DNA of 64,000 nt from Alkalinema sp. FACHB-956 (GTDB taxonomy: Bacteria; Cyanobacteriota; Cyanobacteriia; Leptolyngbyales; Leptolyngbyaceae), in assembly GCF_014697025.1 (NCBI RefSeq), contig NZ_JACJRC010000004.1, forward strand, positions 62,001 through 126,000, written 5' to 3'. Positions 9,859-18,970 of this stretch are shown in pieces. Position numbers and translations under genes: made by a program. Every line of letters begins with the position of its first letter. The stretch's first letter is position 1. The notes under the pieces are model-generated. The model saw only the letters and a program-made list of their open reading frames with translations. It was not told where the DNA came from and did not search any database.

Positions 9859-10255
9859 TAGGTTTTAGATGATTTTTTGCAGATGGATTCCCGCGTGCCT
9901 CCAGCTTAGTCGATGCAATTCCAGCCCCAGACCAAGAGTCAGACATTCTTAAGCTTTAGCGCACTTAAGCTTTAGCGCACTTAAGCTTTAGCGCACTTAA
10001 GCTTTGACCCACTGAAGCTTTGGCGTATCCATTCCTCAGCCGTCTCACCGGGCTTGATAGATTTATTGCCCATGGATTTCCCACCATCTCTCTTCACACT
10101 CTCTCTTGGGCTTTTTATCTCTTTAGATTTTTCCACTTCCTCCATTGAGTAGATTTACTAATCAGTAATATTTATTACGAAGACTGAGCACGAGTCAGAA
10201 GCTTGATTAAATTAGGGAGTATAGATTTTTCCCACCTAGACCTGCGGGAGGAGAA
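9859..10255. other. 397-bp intergenic region with tandem repeats
   Basis: Apart from the 16-bp tandem repeat at 9948-10027, I see only AT-rich sequence and a strong gggaggag ribosome-binding site for the downstream gene. Confidence 0.5.
9948..10027. repeat. Five tandem copies of a 16-bp unit
   Basis: Copies begin at 9948, 9964, 9980, 9996 and 10012. The first three are identical (cttaagctttagcgca); the fourth and fifth carry changes. Each contains the palindrome aagctt. There are no spacers, so it is not a CRISPR array. Confidence 0.95.
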
Positions 10256-10747
10256 ATGAGGCAATCGCTCATTCCACTCACCCTTCATTGCCCAATTGCG
10301 ACTTCGATCCTGACACACCCGCCCCAGCAGCAGCCACGGCGAATTTTGGGTCAGCCTTCTCGGCTGATGGGTTGGTTGTTGGTTTCTATTGCCTGTCCTT
10401 TGATGATTGGGCAATCTCCAGCCCATGCCTCTGAAGTGTTACATGTCCAGTCTCCCACAGGGCAACATTGGCTGTGTCGTCCGATGAATCGCCAACTGCT
10501 TTGCGATCCTATTGCTCCCGCTGCTGTCTCCCAATCCCCTGCGCCATTTCTCCACATCTCCACGGTCCCCTCTCCCCCCAGCAGTCATTGGACTGATTTA
10601 ATTCTCCGGGCGGTTTACATTGGCATCCCCAGTACTTTTGTGGGGTTCTTTTTACTCCAAGGACTCCAAGCCAGACTCCATAAAGCCAAAATGCAAGCCT
10701 TTGTCCAACGGTTAGAACGAATTTGGCAACAGAGTGCTCAACACTAG
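10256..10747 (+). CDS. Putative membrane protein of unknown function
   Basis: A 163-residue protein with a strong Shine-Dalgarno sequence (gggaggag) five bases before the ATG, which supports the start. A hydrophobic stretch at about 38-55 followed by SPAHASE looks like an internal signal sequence or signal peptide with a long N-region. A second membrane helix lies at about 117-138 (VYIGIPSTFVGFFLLQG). The short region between them has Cys pairs (WLCRP, LLCDP), and the C-terminus is a basic amphipathic helix. I do not recognise the family. The stop codon sits inside a 26-bp palindrome. Confidence 0.6.
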   Translation: MRQSLIPLTLHCPIATSILTHPPQQQPRRILGQPSRLMGWLLVSIACPLMIGQSPAHASEVLHVQSPTGQHWLCRPMNRQLLCDPIAPAAVSQSPAPFLHISTVPSPPSSHWTDLILRAVYIGIPSTFVGFFLLQGLQARLHKAKMQAFVQRLERIWQQSAQH

Positions 10748-10758
10748 TGTTGAGCACT
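10733..10758. terminator. 26-bp perfect palindrome spanning the stop codon
   Basis: agtgctcaacact followed directly by agtgttgagcact, a perfect 13+13 palindrome with its centre at the TAG stop. No T-run follows. It could act as a terminator-like hairpin, a protein-binding site or a cruciform. Confidence 0.55.
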
Positions 10759-10810
10759 AACACAAATGCTAGGATCGCAGGTACCGATCGAGGAGCAGGA
10801 GATTCAGACG

Positions 10811-11380
10811 ATGACCATTGCAACTCAGAAAATGACCCTAGCCGAGTTTCTGGCCTTTGATGATGGCACGGAGACTTGCTATGAGTTGGAGAATGGAGAA
10901 TTAATCGCGATGCCTGCGGAAAGTGACCTAAACCAAAGAATTGCCTCTTTTCTATTTGCATTGTTCCTAGGATTGGGTATTCCCAGCTATCGGTTGCGCA
11001 TCGGCTTGGAAATTGCTGTCAGTAGCGCGCGGGCATCTGTTCGACTACCTGACTTAACCGTGTTATCTGAAGAAGGCGCGATCGCGCTAGAGGGAGCCAG
11101 TCGTTCGATCGTGCTAATGGACATGCCGCCGCCCCTACTGTTGGTTGAAGTGGTTAGTGAAGGGCAGGAAAACCGGGATTATCGTTACAAGCGATCGGAG
11201 TATGGAGCGCGGGGCATTGCAGAATATTGGATTGTTGATCCCATTGCCCAGCGAGTCACCTTGTTGGAATGGGTTGAAGGATTGTACGAGGAACAGACTT
11301 ATTATCCAGGCGAGACAATTCACTCCACCGTCTTGCAAGCCTTGGATCTAACCGTCGATCGTGTCTTAGCAGGCAAATAA
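10811..11380 (+). CDS. Uma2-family PD-(D/E)XK restriction-endonuclease-fold protein
   Basis: A 189-residue member of the Uma2 (DUF820) family, which is strongly expanded in cyanobacteria and has a restriction-endonuclease-like fold of unresolved role. Visible features are the N-terminal MTLAEFLAF and CYELENGELIAM segments, the catalytic-type core RLPDLTVLS and LLLVEVVSE, and the following RDYRYKRSEYGARGIAEYWIVD. The ATG at 10811 has AGGAG nine bases upstream, better than the in-frame upstream ATG at 10766. Confidence 0.88.
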   Translation: MTIATQKMTLAEFLAFDDGTETCYELENGELIAMPAESDLNQRIASFLFALFLGLGIPSYRLRIGLEIAVSSARASVRLPDLTVLSEEGAIALEGASRSIVLMDMPPPLLLVEVVSEGQENRDYRYKRSEYGARGIAEYWIVDPIAQRVTLLEWVEGLYEEQTYYPGETIHSTVLQALDLTVDRVLAGK

Positions 11381-11486
11381 ATTCGCTAGCCGGTCAAATC
11401 CGTTAGCCACGATGCAATTTAAGGTGCAATTTAACTTGAACTTGCGTGAGATCCGGGCCAAGCATCCCACGCAAGCCTCACCTCAA

Positions 11487-11867
11487 TTAAGCCCCCGATC
11501 GCTGCTCTCGCAATTTTGACAACTCAGCCCGAATCGCAGACAGTTGGGCCGTCAGTTCCTGGAGTTCAGCCTGTACATCGGGAGCAACAGGCACTGCGGT
11601 TGTAGTCACCGTCACCCCAGAGGCCGATGGATTTTGCCGCTGCTGCCAAAAGCGATCGACCACCTGACGGGCTTCTTGTTCGGTCACGGTTCCCTTTTCA
11701 ATCCATTCCTGAGCCAGTTGCGTCGGGTTAGTGGTCAGTTTGTTGATGGTTTGATTGATTTTTTGGGGATCTTGAACCGCTTCAACGGCGGAGGTTGTCG
11801 CTCCCAGTGCAGCACGGAATCCCTGTTGGAAGAATTGCAACACAACGTCAGTATTCATTGGCTTCAT
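11487..11867 (-). CDS. Phasin-like/helical small protein, conserved hypothetical
   Basis: A 126-residue mostly helical protein. The N-terminal half (VLQFFQQGFRAALGATTSA... WIEKGTVTEQEARQVVDRFW) and the C-terminal coiled coil (ELQELTAQLSAIRAELSKLREQ) resemble the short phasin-like proteins common in cyanobacteria, separated by a Val/Thr/Pro linker. ATG at 11867 or 11858. The function is not established. It is a single gene transcribed away from its neighbours. Confidence 0.7.
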   Translation of the reverse strand: MKPMNTDVVLQFFQQGFRAALGATTSAVEAVQDPQKINQTINKLTTNPTQLAQEWIEKGTVTEQEARQVVDRFWQQRQNPSASGVTVTTTAVPVAPDVQAELQELTAQLSAIRAELSKLREQRSGA

Positions 11868-12131
11868 TAAAGCTAACCCACCTATACAAGTTTTGAGGAT
11901 GTGATCATTGATCGTGATTGATCTTAACTTTAAGCGTTAATGTGGATGGATCGCCACAAACACTTTGCAGACTGAGGCCCAGTTCAACCCGGCCCAGAGG
12001 CCAGAAGGCTTGCCAGATGGAACGATTCCTAATTTTTCGGGAAAGCCATCAGGAACCCATCCAGCCATCAGGAACCCATCTAGGATAACGAATGATGGCT
12101 CAACCCGGAGGCTACCCGATCGCCCTTCCCC

Positions 12132-12476
12132 CTACCCCTCCGCATCCAAGAACTGATTCAAATCTTCCAGGATCTGCATCAATTCCGCCTCAACACTCAC
12201 TCGGATCCGATCGTCCCGTAATGTGATCAACACCTTCGCCGCAAAGGGCGTGGGGTAAATATTGGGATTACAGAATAGTTCTAAAAAGACATCCCCTGTG
12301 TAGCGGTATTCCATCGGCTTCTGGGGTGAAACTTTCCCGCCGGTCGTCGGTTTATTGGAAGTGACTTTCAAGCATTCCATTAACTGGTTAAGGGCTGCTT
12401 TCATTTCCCGCGCAGATTCCGGGGTAAAACTCAACCCAATCGAACCGATCGGTAAATTCAAAGTTAATTGCGCCAT
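12132..12476 (-). CDS. Conserved hypothetical protein
   Basis: A 114-residue protein beginning MAQLTLNLPIGS, chosen over the longer frame (12509) because the extra residues look non-coding. A helical segment ESAREMKAALNQLMECL and a beta-rich C-terminal part (GDVFLELFCNPN, AAKVLITLRDD, VSVEAELMQILEDLNQFL) are visible. No signal peptide or membrane segment is present. I do not recognise its function. Confidence 0.6.
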   Translation of the reverse strand: MAQLTLNLPIGSIGLSFTPESAREMKAALNQLMECLKVTSNKPTTGGKVSPQKPMEYRYTGDVFLELFCNPNIYPTPFAAKVLITLRDDRIRVSVEAELMQILEDLNQFLDAEG

Positions 12477-13019
12477 AGCTTGCCACCAGAAGATTTTTAC
12501 AGTTTTCAACAGAATACAGATGATGGGCCATTGTGGGAATCAAGACTGCATCCAATTAACCCTACCCGTAACAGTCCCCTCAGCAGTCAACATGATCCTC
12601 ATCCCCTCACACTGACAATAACGAGGTCGATCAAGCACAGAATACGCCTTATTCAGGCATACACCGCCTGGAACCTGTTAACACTACTTATCAAAAAATC
12701 ACAATTATCAACTCATTACACTGAGACCTCGTCATCGTTGAAAGTTAGTTGAGAACAATTCTTTTTATAATACCGAGATTAATAGAAAAAAATGGTAATT
12801 GAAACACAAAAAATAACAGTAAAAGGATAAATAGAATTGCACACAATTTAACCTTAAAATTGTTTTAATAGATGTTGAATCAACAAGAACTATCAAAGTT
12901 CCTGCCCCATTCATTCGCGGATTATCAAATTCATCGCTTATCAAATTCATCGCTTATCAAGTTCATCGCTTATCAAGTTCATCACTTATCAGGTTTATCC
13001 TTTATCAGGTTCATCATTT
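12477..13019. other. 543-bp AT-rich intergenic region
   Basis: Positions 12,690-12,960 are much richer in A/T than the rest of the window, with A and T runs. A 16-bp tandem repeat fills 12,922-13,017 and ends at the start codon of the CDF gene. I see no gene. Confidence 0.5.
12922..13017. repeat. Six tandem copies of a 16-bp unit abutting a start codon
   Basis: Copies begin at 12922, 12938, 12954, 12970, 12986 and 13002. The consensus is ttatcaagttcatcgc, with increasing divergence toward the gene. The array ends three bases before the ATG at 13020, so it occupies the place where the ribosome-binding site should be. Confidence 0.95.
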
Positions 13020-13910
13020 ATGCTGGTTGATCACCGTAGCACCGTACGTCGAGTTTTAATCATTACGTTAGTTCTCAACCTTGCAGTGATGGCCATTAAG
13101 ATCGGGGTTGGCATCCTGACTGGCTCGCTAAGCATTATTGCGGATGCACTCCATAGCCTGACCGATAGTGCAAACAATGTCCTTGGGTTATTTGCGAACC
13201 AATGGTCTTCCCCGGAACCCGATCGCGAACACCCCTATGGACACCAAAAATTTGAAGCGATCGGCGCATTGGGCATCGCTGCTTTTTTAGGGATCGCCTG
13301 TTTTGAAATTCTGCAAAGCGCGATCGAACGCATCCTCCATGGAGGCAAAACCTTACAAATTAGTAGTCAAGAACTCTGGCTCCTCCTGCTCGTCTTGGGG
13401 ATCAACATCTTTGTAGCCTTCTACGAACGACGGGAAGGGCAACGGGTCAAGAGTGCTCTCTTGATTGCTGATGCCTACCACACCATGAGCGATATCTGGG
13501 TCACCATCAGCGTTCTCGCAGGCTTAATTGGCATCTGGGTCTTAGGTTGGCAATGGCTGGATATTGCTCTCGCATTTCCCGTCGCCATCCTTGTTTTTTG
13601 GAGTGGCTGGACGGTATTGCGCGAAAATTTACCGTGGTTGGTAGACAGCAGCGTGATCGCCCCTGAGGCAATTTCTGAAATTACGCGATCGGTGCCAGGG
13701 GTGCTGAATGTCCATGACATCGCCTCGCGGGGCCTCGTCGGTCGCCAATGCTTTATTGAAATGCATTTAGTTGTGAATGCGGATGATGTGGAAACGGCCC
13801 ATAGCATCACTGAAGCCGTTGAAGCGGCACTAGAAAAACAGTTTCCCCCCGTTCGAGTCATGATTCACCTCGAACCGCCTCGTTACTCTTCAGACAACCT
13901 CAGTTATTAG
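13020..13910 (+). CDS. Cation diffusion facilitator (CDF) family divalent metal exporter
   Basis: A 296-residue inner-membrane antiporter that exports a divalent metal in exchange for protons. Six membrane helices are visible, with metal-site motifs ALHSLTD (H45, D49) in helix 2 and AYHTMSD (H154, D158) in helix 5. This HD-HD arrangement is the one linked with zinc/cadmium preference, whereas iron/manganese members usually carry DD. The C-terminal cytoplasmic domain (VPGVLNVHDIASRGLVGRQCFIEM, about 200-290) is the usual dimerisation fold. The start ATG follows a tandem repeat array and has no Shine-Dalgarno sequence. Confidence 0.93.
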   Translation: MLVDHRSTVRRVLIITLVLNLAVMAIKIGVGILTGSLSIIADALHSLTDSANNVLGLFANQWSSPEPDREHPYGHQKFEAIGALGIAAFLGIACFEILQSAIERILHGGKTLQISSQELWLLLLVLGINIFVAFYERREGQRVKSALLIADAYHTMSDIWVTISVLAGLIGIWVLGWQWLDIALAFPVAILVFWSGWTVLRENLPWLVDSSVIAPEAISEITRSVPGVLNVHDIASRGLVGRQCFIEMHLVVNADDVETAHSITEAVEAALEKQFPPVRVMIHLEPPRYSSDNLSY

Positions 13911-14243
13911 GACTGAAGTGATTAGGACTGGCCCTAATCCCTGAGTCATCCAGCAAGACCCATCAAGCAAGACCAATAAAAAAGGCTACCCAAAAACCTG
14001 TGAAGCAAGCTGCCAGGGTGACTTGGATAGCCTTAAATATGAGCAAAGAGAATTTGGCATAACCCATTCATCTATGGGCTACTTTATAGCACTAGATGTA
14101 GCGTCAAAGCAATCCCTTAATCGGAATGTGACACATTAACTAGGGCAAAAGAGAAGCTGAATGGGGAACCCATTTTTTCTGAGTATCCAGAAAATACCTA
14201 GGAATCCACACAATACCAATCCTTGCTGGATTCCAGATTTTTT
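13911..14243. other. 333-bp intergenic region between convergent genes
   Basis: Between the CDF gene and guaA, which converge. It holds the terminator hairpin at 13,977-14,034 and otherwise shows no gene. Confidence 0.5.
13977..14034 (-). terminator. Terminator hairpin, minus-strand guaA transcript
   Basis: Arms aaggcta (13982-13988) and tagcctt (14028-14034), extended by ccaa/ttgg. Read on the minus strand, the hairpin is followed by tttttta, as expected for an intrinsic terminator about 210 nt after guaA. It may also serve the convergent CDF gene. Confidence 0.6.
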
Positions 14244-15872
14244 CTATTCCCACTCGATCGTCCCAGGCGGTTTGGACGTAATGTCATAAACCACACGGTT
14301 CACACCACGCACTTCGTTGACAATGCGATTGGCAATAATTTCCAACAGATCGTAGGGAATCCGCGCCCAATCGGCGGTCATCCCATCTTCGCTGGTCACA
14401 ATCCGTAGCACGATCGGATAAGCATAGGTGCGTTGGTCACCCATCACTCCCACACTCCGCACGGGGAGCAGCACCGCAAACGCTTGCCAAATTTCGTTGT
14501 ACAAGCCTGCACGATTAATTTCTTGACGGACGATTAAATCTGCATCCCGTAGGATATCCAGTTTTTCATCGTCAATCTCACCTAGGATCCGAATTGCTAA
14601 ACCGGGGCCAGGGAAGGGCTGACGGTTAACAATTTCTTCAGGTAATCCCAGCGATCGACCCACCTTGCGGACTTCATCCTTAAACAACTTCCGCAGGGGT
14701 TCAACCAATTTGAACTGCAAGTCCTTCGGCAAACCGCCAACGTTGTGGTGGCTCTTGATCTTCACCGCTACCCGTTCCCCAGTTTTGGGATCGACATTGG
14801 TATCCGCCGACTCAATCACATCGGGGTAGAGCGTTCCCTGGGCGAGATAATCAAACGGCCCCAATCGCTTAGACTCCGTTTCAAAGACCCGAATGAACTC
14901 GTGGCCAATGCGTTTCCGTTTTTCTTCGGGATCGGAGATGCCCTTCAACTGGGTCAAAAAGCGATCGCGGGCATTGACGTATTCCACAGGAATGTGGAAC
15001 TGCTCCTTGAAGAGGGTCATCAACCGTTCAGGCTCACCTTTGCGCATGAAGCCTTGGTCGATAAACATACAGGTGAGTTGATCGCCGATCGCCTTGTACA
15101 GCAGGAAGGCCAATGTGGAGGAATCAACCCCACCGGACAGGGCCAACAACACACGCTTGTCTCCCACCCTGGCCCGAATTTCGCGGACGGATTCTTCCAC
15201 AAAGGTCGCTGTTGTCCAAGTGGGATGGCAGCCACAGATGTGATAGACAAAATTGCAGATCAGCGCTTGCCCACCGATGGAATGCACCACCTCTGGGTGG
15301 AACTGCACACCGTAGAACTTGCGCTCATGGTCCGCGATCGCCGCTGAGGGCGTATTGTCCGTATGGGCCAACAATTCAAACCCATCCGGCATCCGGGTCA
15401 CCGAGTCGCCATGACTCATCCACATGACCGAGCCTTCTTCTACATTGGTCAACAGATCGGTGGGATCGTCGATCGAGACGCTGGCTTTACCATATTCGCC
15501 ACGCTCAGCCCGCTCAACTTCCCCACCCAGTTGCTGCACCATCAACTGCATGCCATAGCACACGCCCAACACGGGAATACCCAGCGTCCAGATCTCGGGA
15601 TCACACTTGGGTGCACCGTCGTCATAGACCGAACTGGGTCCCCCAGAGAGAATGATGCCCTTGGGGTTCAGTTGACGCAATTGTTCCGCCGTCGTCCGAT
15701 AGGACAAAACCTCGGAATAGACTTGAGTTTCACGAATGCGTCGCGCAATCAATTCAGAATACTGGGAGCCAAAATCCAAAATAACAATCATCTGGCGATT
15801 CACAGTCCCTAAGTCAGCAGAGGTCGCAGAGGTTGCGACAGAAGATTCAACAGATTCTACGGGAGGAGTCAC
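14244..15872 (-). CDS. guaA: GMP synthase (glutamine-hydrolysing)
   Basis: Amidates XMP to GMP using glutamine and ATP, the last step of guanine nucleotide synthesis. 542 residues, the usual length plus a short N-terminal tail of about 27 residues. Class I glutaminase domain with the nucleophile in GVCYGMQLM and the His/Glu in [14 protein letters not shown] pyrophosphatase domain with [11 protein letters not shown]-terminal dimerisation domain ending KPPGTIEWE. The core begins at [13 protein letters not shown], so a start nearer 15,790 is possible. cbiD lies upstream on the same strand with about 119 bp between. Confidence 0.97.
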   Translation of the reverse strand: MTPPVESVESSVATSATSADLGTVNRQMIVILDFGSQYSELIARRIRETQVYSEVLSYRTTAEQLRQLNPKGIILSGGPSSVYDDGAPKCDPEIWTLGIPVLGVCYGMQLMVQQLGGEVERAERGEYGKASVSIDDPTDLLTNVEEGSVMWMSHGDSVTRMPDGFELLAHTDNTPSAAIADHERKFYGVQFHPEVVHSIGGQALICNFVYHICGCHPTWTTATFVEESVREIRARVGDKRVLLALSGGVDSSTLAFLLYKAIGDQLTCMFIDQGFMRKGEPERLMTLFKEQFHIPVEYVNARDRFLTQLKGISDPEEKRKRIGHEFIRVFETESKRLGPFDYLAQGTLYPDVIESADTNVDPKTGERVAVKIKSHHNVGGLPKDLQFKLVEPLRKLFKDEVRKVGRSLGLPEEIVNRQPFPGPGLAIRILGEIDDEKLDILRDADLIVRQEINRAGLYNEIWQAFAVLLPVRSVGVMGDQRTYAYPIVLRIVTSEDGMTADWARIPYDLLEIIANRIVNEVRGVNRVVYDITSKPPGTIEWE

Positions 15873-15991
15873 GCTCGTTTTCCTGATGCAATCCTGGGGT
15901 AGACATTAAACAAAACTTGACTTAAGTATGTTTTAAACGGATCTGAGAGCGCGCTTTAGTCACAGTAAATTTTAGTATTTGGCTATTTTAA

Positions 15992-17116
15992 TCACATTCT
16001 CAAACCGGACTCAAGTAACTCGGCGGCAATTTTGCTAGTCACCACAATGTTTCGCTGGCGATCGAACAGGATTGTGCCCACTTGCACTGATTTTTCGCTG
16101 TGGGTATAGATATACTGCTGCGATCGACGATCGATGTCAGCCACGATCGATTCATACACCGGAAGAGACCAAGACTGCCCGGTCACGTCATCTAGCTGAC
16201 GGAGGAAATTTAATCCAGCTTCGGCGGTTTCCTGGGCCAATAAGGCTTGGGCCTGCACCGTTGGCAACCCAACCTTTACCCCATGGGCCGTCAGAATTTC
16301 CTGGCGACCATCCGCCACATGGTGATGGGTATGAAAAATCCCCCCCGCCAACTTCATAAGCTTGCCATGGTAGCCAAATAAAAGCAGCGATCGCACCCCT
16401 TGGAACCCAGCTTCCACGAGCAACGGCCCAAGCCAATTGGCGGTTTTCACCAGACGTTGGGCATCCAATCCCAATTTTGGCGCGAGATCTAAGCCATTTT
16501 CGCCAATGCAAAATACCAACGCATCGAACTGCTGGGCTTTTTCTCGTAGCAACGATCGAAATTCCTCTAATTGTCCCGGCGCACTCAACGGTTGCGCAAT
16601 CCCCGAGGTTCCCAACAACGATAACCCCTCAACCACCCCAAACGCCGCATTGGACGTTCGTTTTGCCAGCGCCCGCCCCTCCGGCAAAATTAGCGTGACT
16701 TGAATACGATCGTCGGGCAACAACCAACGGGTTAAATTCTCTAAAATCAGCCGTTTGGCATAGGCATAGATGGCCGCTTCCCCCGCGCCATACTCTAGAC
16801 GACCAATGCCCTCCCCCCCTTGCAACACAATCCTTTCGGCAGAAGAACTCGGCAACCGAGAAACCATGGCCCAAACGGGAGTATTTCGCGTCAGATCGAG
16901 ATTATCGCCCGGATCACTGCGCGTAATGGCTAAAGCCGTCGTCTCATTTAATCCTGAAATTTGTTCTATCGGAACATTAACAATTCCTGACGAATCCAGT
17001 AGATCAACCTCAACTGATGTGTACCATTGGGGTTGGTTTAACCACCGTAGCGCCGCGATCGCAGCGGCACAAGCGAAAACAGGTAGGGTATAACCCGAAC
17101 GAGGCAAATTCAACAT
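15992..17116 (-). CDS. cbiD: Cobalt-precorrin-5B (C1)-methyltransferase CbiD
   Basis: Methylates C1 of cobalt-precorrin-5B with S-adenosylmethionine in anaerobic cobalamin synthesis. 374 residues. Family features are the N-terminal SGYTLPVFACAAAIAAL, the IVLQGGEGIG and LPEGRALAKRTSN segments, SLLGTSGIAQPLS, and the GYHGKLMKLAGGIFHTHHHVADGR motif region. It is a likely two-gene transcript with guaA downstream. No cobalamin riboswitch is visible upstream. Confidence 0.93.
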   Translation of the reverse strand: MLNLPRSGYTLPVFACAAAIAALRWLNQPQWYTSVEVDLLDSSGIVNVPIEQISGLNETTALAITRSDPGDNLDLTRNTPVWAMVSRLPSSSAERIVLQGGEGIGRLEYGAGEAAIYAYAKRLILENLTRWLLPDDRIQVTLILPEGRALAKRTSNAAFGVVEGLSLLGTSGIAQPLSAPGQLEEFRSLLREKAQQFDALVFCIGENGLDLAPKLGLDAQRLVKTANWLGPLLVEAGFQGVRSLLLFGYHGKLMKLAGGIFHTHHHVADGRQEILTAHGVKVGLPTVQAQALLAQETAEAGLNFLRQLDDVTGQSWSLPVYESIVADIDRRSQQYIYTHSEKSVQVGTILFDRQRNIVVTSKIAAELLESGLRM

Positions 17117-17464
17117 TTATTTACTGTCAAATTAAAAACTTTTCTAACATGGCATGTAAAGGGAGTGTGAAATTCACAACAACCCTCTCGGCAATTGATT
17201 TTTTGTTTGCGTAGGATTGAGACGTGATAAACATCACCCATTGCAGGTGAAATCATACAATTTAATCTCCATCTACTTGGCCTAATGTAATTTTGCAGGT
17301 ATTTTTGTAGGCACTCCTTTGACAACTGCGCACAAACGCTATTTAGGTGTCAGTTTCATTTTTTTAAGTTTTGTCTTCAAGGGTGTATTTGGCATTGCAG
17401 ATCCTCAAACACCAGACTTCTCTATCCTGCGGCCCACCTGAATCACAATTGCGTAGAGGGTTTT
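17117..17464. other. 348-bp divergent intergenic region
   Basis: Shared promoter region of cbiD and the STAS gene. Apart from AT-rich stretches and a GAGGG before the STAS start, I see nothing that can be named. Confidence 0.45.
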
Positions 17465-17884
17465 ATGGAATCTACCTCATCCCACACTTGCCCTAATCCT
17501 AGCCAGTTCTCTCCAGCAACCGGGCAATCCCGCACGATCGTATTGCAGCCTTCCGCATTAACCGGTTCAGACGGCAATCAATTTCAGAATTCTCTGGACA
17601 GAGCTTTGCAGCAAGCAGAGTCAGTGATTGTTGATTTGCTATGGGTGGATAGCATTGAAGATGAAGGGCTAACGGTCTTGTTTGCGGGTATGCAGCAGGC
17701 TTTTTTGTTAAACAAGCCCCTATCTTTTTTGTCCATGGATAGAAATACTCGTAGCGCCCTCGATCACCTATGGGAACAGCAACGCGACCAAGAACACCTG
17801 CTGCGAGATGAAGTCTTTACAGCAGAGTTCGAATCCTTTTTATCGGATTGTCGGCCTAGCTACGCTGCTTCCATGGAATTCTGA
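17465..17884 (+). CDS. STAS-domain protein (anti-sigma factor antagonist-like)
   Basis: A 139-residue protein with a single STAS-like domain (about 24-115): ESVIVDLLWVDSIEDEGL corresponds to the strand and loop holding the phosphorylatable serine in SpoIIAA-type antagonists. The helix after it (TVLFAGMQQAFLLN) is also typical. The loop reads DSIEDEG rather than DSSGLG, so phosphorylation is uncertain. No anti-sigma kinase lies next to it. GAGGG precedes the ATG by four bases. Confidence 0.72.
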   Translation: MESTSSHTCPNPSQFSPATGQSRTIVLQPSALTGSDGNQFQNSLDRALQQAESVIVDLLWVDSIEDEGLTVLFAGMQQAFLLNKPLSFLSMDRNTRSALDHLWEQQRDQEHLLRDEVFTAEFESFLSDCRPSYAASMEF

Positions 17885-18090
17885 GGGCACCGATCCCCTA
17901 GCCTCCACGCATTCACCAGCGGTTCAAGGCAGCGGGGAAGACAATCGCAGTTTCAACACGATAGCAGCCAAAGCCAAGGGCAGCTAAAGCCAAGGGTGAG
18001 TGAAAGCTAAATTCTGCATTGTTACCTTATGGTGACCCTATGGTGATTGTGACCCATCGCGACCCAGGTTCAGGGATTGGGAACCGAACG

Positions 18091-18145
18091 TTTTAAGGCT
18101 AAAGCGGACATTTTAAGGCTAAAGCTAGCGTTTTAACGCTAAGGT
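18091..18145. repeat. 20-bp direct repeat, three copies
   Basis: ttttaaggctaaagc starts at 18091 and 18111, and a diverged copy at 18131, with exact 20-bp spacing. The last copy is inside the C-terminal codons of the O-methyltransferase gene. Confidence 0.85.
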
Positions 18146-18787
18146 CAAACCATCCCCGATCGGCAGAATGCTCACTTGCACCCGATCGTCTTGGGCTAGC
18201 TGTTGATTAAAGCTGCGGATCGTTTGCACAATTTTGTCCGTGGACTTGGCATCTGCAACCCGTCCTGACCACAACACGTTATCCACTGCAATCAAGCCAC
18301 CGGAACGCACCAGTTGAACCACGCGATCGTAGTAGTTTTGATAATTTCCTTTATCCGCATCAATAAACGCGAAGTCAAAGCTCTCCGCCTGTCCCTCCGC
18401 CAGCAGTTGGTCTAGGGTTTCCACCGCCGGGGCAATCCGCAGATCAATCTTGTCAGCCACCCCTGCCAAGGCCCAGTAACGCCGCGCGATCGCCGTATAA
18501 TCTTTGCTCACATCACAGGCAATCAGCTTGCCCTCAGGGGGCATCGCCAACGCCACCGTGAGGGAACTGTAGCCCGTAAACACACCGATTTCGATCGCCC
18601 GTGTGGCCCCCATCAACTGCACCAGGAGTGACATCAATTGTCCCTGTTCGGGAGAAATTTGCATCCGAGCCTGGGGATGGTTTGCCGTTTCCTGCCGGAG
18701 CTGCATCAGCACTTCCGGTTCCTGCAAGGAGTGGGCCAGAATGTATTCATAGAGAGACTCTTGGAGTCCCAGCGCATTTTTAAACAT
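18125..18787 (-). CDS. Class I SAM-dependent O-methyltransferase (caffeoyl-CoA type)
   Basis: A 220-residue soluble methyltransferase of the cation-dependent catechol/caffeoyl-CoA family. Motif I AIEIGVFTGYSSL binds SAM; FIDADKGNYQNYYD and DNVLWSGRV carry the metal-binding Asp/Asn residues; the N-terminal ISPEQGQLMSLLVQLMGA is family-typical. It resembles the cyanobacterial enzyme Synechocystis slr0095. Substrate unknown. ATG at 18787, single gene; its end lies in a tandem repeat. Confidence 0.9.
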   Translation of the reverse strand: MFKNALGLQESLYEYILAHSLQEPEVLMQLRQETANHPQARMQISPEQGQLMSLLVQLMGATRAIEIGVFTGYSSLTVALAMPPEGKLIACDVSKDYTAIARRYWALAGVADKIDLRIAPAVETLDQLLAEGQAESFDFAFIDADKGNYQNYYDRVVQLVRSGGLIAVDNVLWSGRVADAKSTDKIVQTIRSFNQQLAQDDRVQVSILPIGDGLTLALKR

Positions 18788-18819
18788 GGGCGATCGTCGG
18801 CAGAAAAGTGGAGTCGGAC

Positions 18820-18861
18820 AGTGAAGTTGAACCTTGGAGCAGTGGAGTTGAACCTTGGAGT
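18820..18861. repeat. 21-bp tandem duplication
   Basis: agtgaagttgaaccttggagc (18820-18840) is repeated with two changes at 18841-18861. Confidence 0.85.
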
Positions 18862-18970
18862 CGGGCTGAATTTTATCAGGTCTTAGCTGTTTTGAGTGTA
18901 GGCTGTCTGGTCTTCAGGTGTAGGCTTAGATTAGGTTCTTGCAAATATGGCGCTAACTAGGAGATCACTC

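Noticed and set aside
9948-10027. CRISPR array
   Set aside because: The 16-bp units are contiguous without spacers. The same holds for 12,922-13,017 and 56,945-57,184. No cas gene is present.
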